Origin: Glacieibacterium sp964246975
Lineage (GTDB): Bacteria; Pseudomonadota; Alphaproteobacteria; Sphingomonadales; Sphingomonadaceae
DNA length: 23,715 bases
Reading direction: 5' to 3'
Assembly: GCA_964246975.1 (NCBI GenBank)
Contig: CAXTSL010000044.1
Location: 1 to 23,715 of the forward strand
The first letter of the stretch is position 1, and each line of letters opens with the position of its first letter. A program made the position numbers and the translations under genes. Positions 21,373 to 23,715 of this stretch are shown here, piece after piece. The notes under the pieces were generated by a model. That model did not search any database. It worked only from the letters and a program-made list of their open reading frames with translations, and was not told the origin of the DNA.

Positions 21373-21388
21373 AAAGAAAAATGACGGC

Positions 21389-22831
21389 TCAGAACAGCGC
21401 CGCCGCCGCAGCCCGCGCCGCCGCGACCATCGGCGTGATCGCCAACATCCCCAACGGCGAGCAGAACAGTGCCGCAACCCCGATCAAAGCCGCATTGACC
21501 CGGCTGTCCGACGCCGCAAACGCGGGCGCGGGCTCGTCGAAATACAGCGACTTGACCACCCGCAGGTAATAATAGGCCCCGATCACGCTCGCGACGACGC
21601 CCACCACCGCGAGCAGGTACAGCCGCTCCTCTATCGCTGCGGTGAACACCGCGAACTTGGGCCAGAAGCCGAGCAGCGGCGGGATGCCAGCGAGGCTGAA
21701 CATGAACGCCGCGAGCGCCGCCGCAAGCCCCTTGCGGCTGCGCGACAGGCCGTTGAGGCTTGCCAGCGTCTCGACCGGGTTGCCGTCCGCATCGCGCATC
21801 TGCAGGACGCACAGGAAGCTGCCGAGCGTCATCACAAGGTACACCGCCATGTAGAACAGCACGCCCGTCACGCCGTCGGGCGTCGCCGCCGCCAGCCCGA
21901 TCAGCGCGAAGCCGACGTTGTTGATCGACGAATACGCCAGCAGGCGTTTGACGTTGGTCTGGCCGATCGCGCCCGCCGCGCCGAGCAGCATCGAGGCGAT
22001 CGCGACGACGCTGACGATCTGCCGCCAGTCGAAGCTCAGCCCGCCGAACGCCTCGACGCAGACGCGCACCAGCAGCGCCATCGCCGCCGCCTTGGGGGCG
22101 CTCGCGAAGAACGCCGCGACGGGCGTCGGCGCGCCCTCGTACACGTCGGGGGTCCACATGTGGAACGGCACCGCCGAGACCTTGAACATCAGGCCCGCGA
22201 GGATGAACACCAGCCCGACCAGCACGCCGGTCTCGTGCCCCGCCGCGCCGTGGAGCGTGCTGCCCAGCGCGACGAAGCTCGTCGATCCCGCGAAACCGTA
22301 GACGAGGCTGATGCCGTAGAGCAGGATGCCCGACGCGAGAGCACCCAAAATGAAATACTTCAGCCCCGCCTCACTCGACCGCGCCTCGTTGCGGTTGAAC
22401 GATGCCAAGACGTACGCCGCGAGGCTCTGGAGTTCGAGGCCGACATAGAGGCTGAGCAGGTCGTGCGCGCTGACCATCATGCCCATGCCGAGCGCCGACA
22501 GCAGCAGCAGGACGGGATATTCGAAGCGCCCCGTTTCGGTCTTGGCGAGATAGGGCAGCGCCAGCAGCGCGCTGACCGCCGCGCCGCCGAAAATCAACAC
22601 CTTGAAATAGGCCGAAAAGGCGTCGGCTACGTACAGACCGCCGAACGCAGCGCCGGGTGCGCCGGTCACCGCCGCGAAACCTGCTATCCCCAATATCAGC
22701 ACGCACACCCATGTCAGCGGGACGAGGCTGCGGTCGCCACGAAAGACGCCGATCATCAGCGTGAGCAGCGCGCCGATGGTCAGCGCGAGTTCGGGCGCGG
22801 CGGTCTGGATCGAGGCGAAGGTCGGGTTCAT
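21389..22831 (-). CDS. nuoN: NADH-quinone oxidoreductase subunit N
   Basis: One of the three antiporter-like proton-pumping subunits in the membrane arm of complex I. The 480 residues form about 14 hydrophobic helices with the conserved YVGLELQSLAAYVLASF (Glu in helix 5), KVSAVPFHMWTPDVYEGAP and TNVKRLLAYSSINNVGF motifs, and SLAGIPPLLGFWPKF near the end. The ATG at 22831 overlaps the nuoM stop as ATGA. The frame is open further upstream through nuoM but that is a shadow. nuoN is the last nuo gene, as usual, followed by the repeat element and birA. Confidence 0.97.
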   Translation of the reverse strand: MNPTFASIQTAAPELALTIGALLTLMIGVFRGDRSLVPLTWVCVLILGIAGFAAVTGAPGAAFGGLYVADAFSAYFKVLIFGGAAVSALLALPYLAKTETGRFEYPVLLLLSALGMGMMVSAHDLLSLYVGLELQSLAAYVLASFNRNEARSSEAGLKYFILGALASGILLYGISLVYGFAGSTSFVALGSTLHGAAGHETGVLVGLVFILAGLMFKVSAVPFHMWTPDVYEGAPTPVAAFFASAPKAAAMALLVRVCVEAFGGLSFDWRQIVSVVAIASMLLGAAGAIGQTNVKRLLAYSSINNVGFALIGLAAATPDGVTGVLFYMAVYLVMTLGSFLCVLQMRDADGNPVETLASLNGLSRSRKGLAAALAAFMFSLAGIPPLLGFWPKFAVFTAAIEERLYLLAVVGVVASVIGAYYYLRVVKSLYFDEPAPAFAASDSRVNAALIGVAALFCSPLGMLAITPMVAAARAAAAALF

Positions 22832-23715
22832 CGAGTGGTGGCGGCCTTGGCGGTCGGCGCGGTGACGACGACCGGCGACGGCGCGGCGCGTTCGATGCGC
22901 GCGAGGATCGCCCCGACCGGCGCGTGGAGAGGATTGAGGAAGCTCGCCGGATAGATGCCCATCCAGAACACCGGGATCGCCGCCGCCAGCAGGATGCCTG
23001 CCTCGCGCATCGACAGGTCGGGCATCGCGGCCGCATCGGCGTTGATGCTGACCCCGAAGATCATCCGCCGGTACAGCCACAGCATATACGCCGCGCCGAG
23101 GATGATCCCCATCGTCATCCCCGCGCCGAGCCACGTCGAGATCTGGTACGTCCCGAGCAGCACGAGAAACTCGCTGACGAAGCCGCTCGTCGCCGGGAGC
23201 CCGACCGACGCCATGGTGAACACCATGAAGAACAGGGCATAGCGCGGCATATTGTTCGCCAGCCCGCCGTAGCGCGCGATGTCGCGCGTGTGGAGGCGGT
23301 CGTAGACGACGCCGACGCACAGGAACAACGCCCCTGAGATGACGCCGTGGCTGAGCATCATCATCATGCCGCCCTCGATCCCCTGCCGGTTGAAGACGAA
23401 CAACCCCGCCGTGACGAACGCCATGTGCGCCACCGACGAATAGGCGATGAGCTTCTTCATGTCGGTCTGCACGAGCGCGACGAGGCTGGTGTAGATCACC
23501 GCGACGACGCTGAGGCCGAAGATCAGCGGCAGGAACTGCGCCGAGCCTTCGGGGAACATCGGCAGCGCAAAGCGCACGAAGCCGTAACCGCCGAGCTTGA
23601 GCAACACGCCCGCGAGGATCACCGAGCCCGCCGTCGGGGCCTCGACGTGCGCGTCGGGCAGCCAGGTGTGGACCGGCCACATCGGCATCTTGACCGCGAA
23701 CGACGCGAAGAACGC
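22828..23715 (-). CDS. nuoM: NADH-quinone oxidoreductase subunit M, 5' end cut by window edge
   Basis: Antiporter-like proton-pumping subunit of complex I. The C-terminal 295 residues are visible, from AFFASFAVKMPMWPVHTWLP onward. HTWLPDAHVEAPT is the hallmark of NuoM, with the lysine KMPMWP before it. LVQTDMKKLIAYSSVAHMAF, the SHGVISGALFLCVGVVYDR helix and the GLPATSGFVSEFLVLLG motif follow. The full protein is usually a little over 500 residues, so roughly the first 200 lie beyond base 23715. A short Pro/Ala-rich tail ends the protein, and its stop overlaps the nuoN start. Confidence 0.97.
   Translation of the reverse strand, partial: AFFASFAVKMPMWPVHTWLPDAHVEAPTAGSVILAGVLLKLGGYGFVRFALPMFPEGSAQFLPLIFGLSVVAVIYTSLVALVQTDMKKLIAYSSVAHMAFVTAGLFVFNRQGIEGGMMMMLSHGVISGALFLCVGVVYDRLHTRDIARYGGLANNMPRYALFFMVFTMASVGLPATSGFVSEFLVLLGTYQISTWLGAGMTMGIILGAAYMLWLYRRMIFGVSINADAAAMPDLSMREAGILLAAAIPVFWMGIYPASFLNPLHAPVGAILARIERAAPSPVVVTAPTAKAATTR

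Noticed and set aside
21389..23680. A 763-codon frame suggesting a NuoM-NuoN fusion
   Set aside because: The upstream part is nuoM read in the wrong frame. nuoM in its own frame ends at 22828 and overlaps nuoN as ATGA, the usual separate arrangement.

Overview
This is a GC-rich window dense in genes, most of them on the minus strand. The gene families and their order point to an alphaproteobacterium, most likely of the order Sphingomonadales. The pointers are the run nuoM-nuoN-birA-coaX-RNase J-DUF1467, an NDUFS4-like complex I subunit, DUF2171 and DUF3011 proteins, a PEP-CTERM protein and several intergenic inverted-repeat elements. The taxonomic call is inference; no 16S rRNA or other marker was available.

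Layout. (1) 1-6703, minus strand: yajC, secD, secF, a sugar-phosphate-type nucleotidyltransferase, a Wzi-like outer-membrane protein and CTP synthase (cut by the window edge). The close spacing suggests one or two transcripts covering protein export, envelope carbohydrate and CTP supply. (2) 6981-8644, plus strand: a DUF815-type AAA ATPase and a secreted protein with three DUF3011 repeats, closed by a strong hairpin. (3) 8687-11189, minus strand: a DUF2171 protein, tRNA-Arg(UCU), an NDUFS4-like complex I subunit, a PEP-CTERM protein and a long-chain polyprenyl diphosphate synthase. (4) 11280-14611: a small chorismate mutase (plus) meets a PIN/AbrB toxin-antitoxin pair (minus). Behind that pair lies a PepSY-response regulator-histidine kinase operon. 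(5) 14706-17644, plus strand: a CDP-alcohol phosphotransferase translationally coupled to an unrecognised 698-residue membrane-anchored coiled-coil protein. (6) 17698-23715, minus strand: the DUF1467, RNase J, coaX, birA, nuoN and nuoM block, with nuoM cut by the window edge.

How the genes may work together. Much of the window serves the envelope: SecDF-YajC export, a Wzi-like surface protein, the PepSY two-component system and the CDP-alcohol phosphotransferase with its coiled-coil partner. A CTP-dependent nucleotidyltransferase (2922-3623) and a CDP-alcohol phosphotransferase (14706-15551) could be consecutive steps, activating a polar alcohol and then transferring it to a lipid. The least explained locus is the two-gene unit at 14706-17644. 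It diverges from the two-component operon across a short region holding an 11-bp-phased CTGAA direct repeat, typical in form of OmpR-family operators.

Five intergenic inverted-repeat elements (4616-4705, 6782-6952, 17652-17690, 17958-18095, 21264-21372) break up otherwise tight gene runs, and at least one appears to supply a ribosome binding site. No gap longer than 300 bases lacks a gene; the longest, 6704-6980, is mostly one such element. No CRISPR array, rRNA, insertion sequence or prophage was seen.
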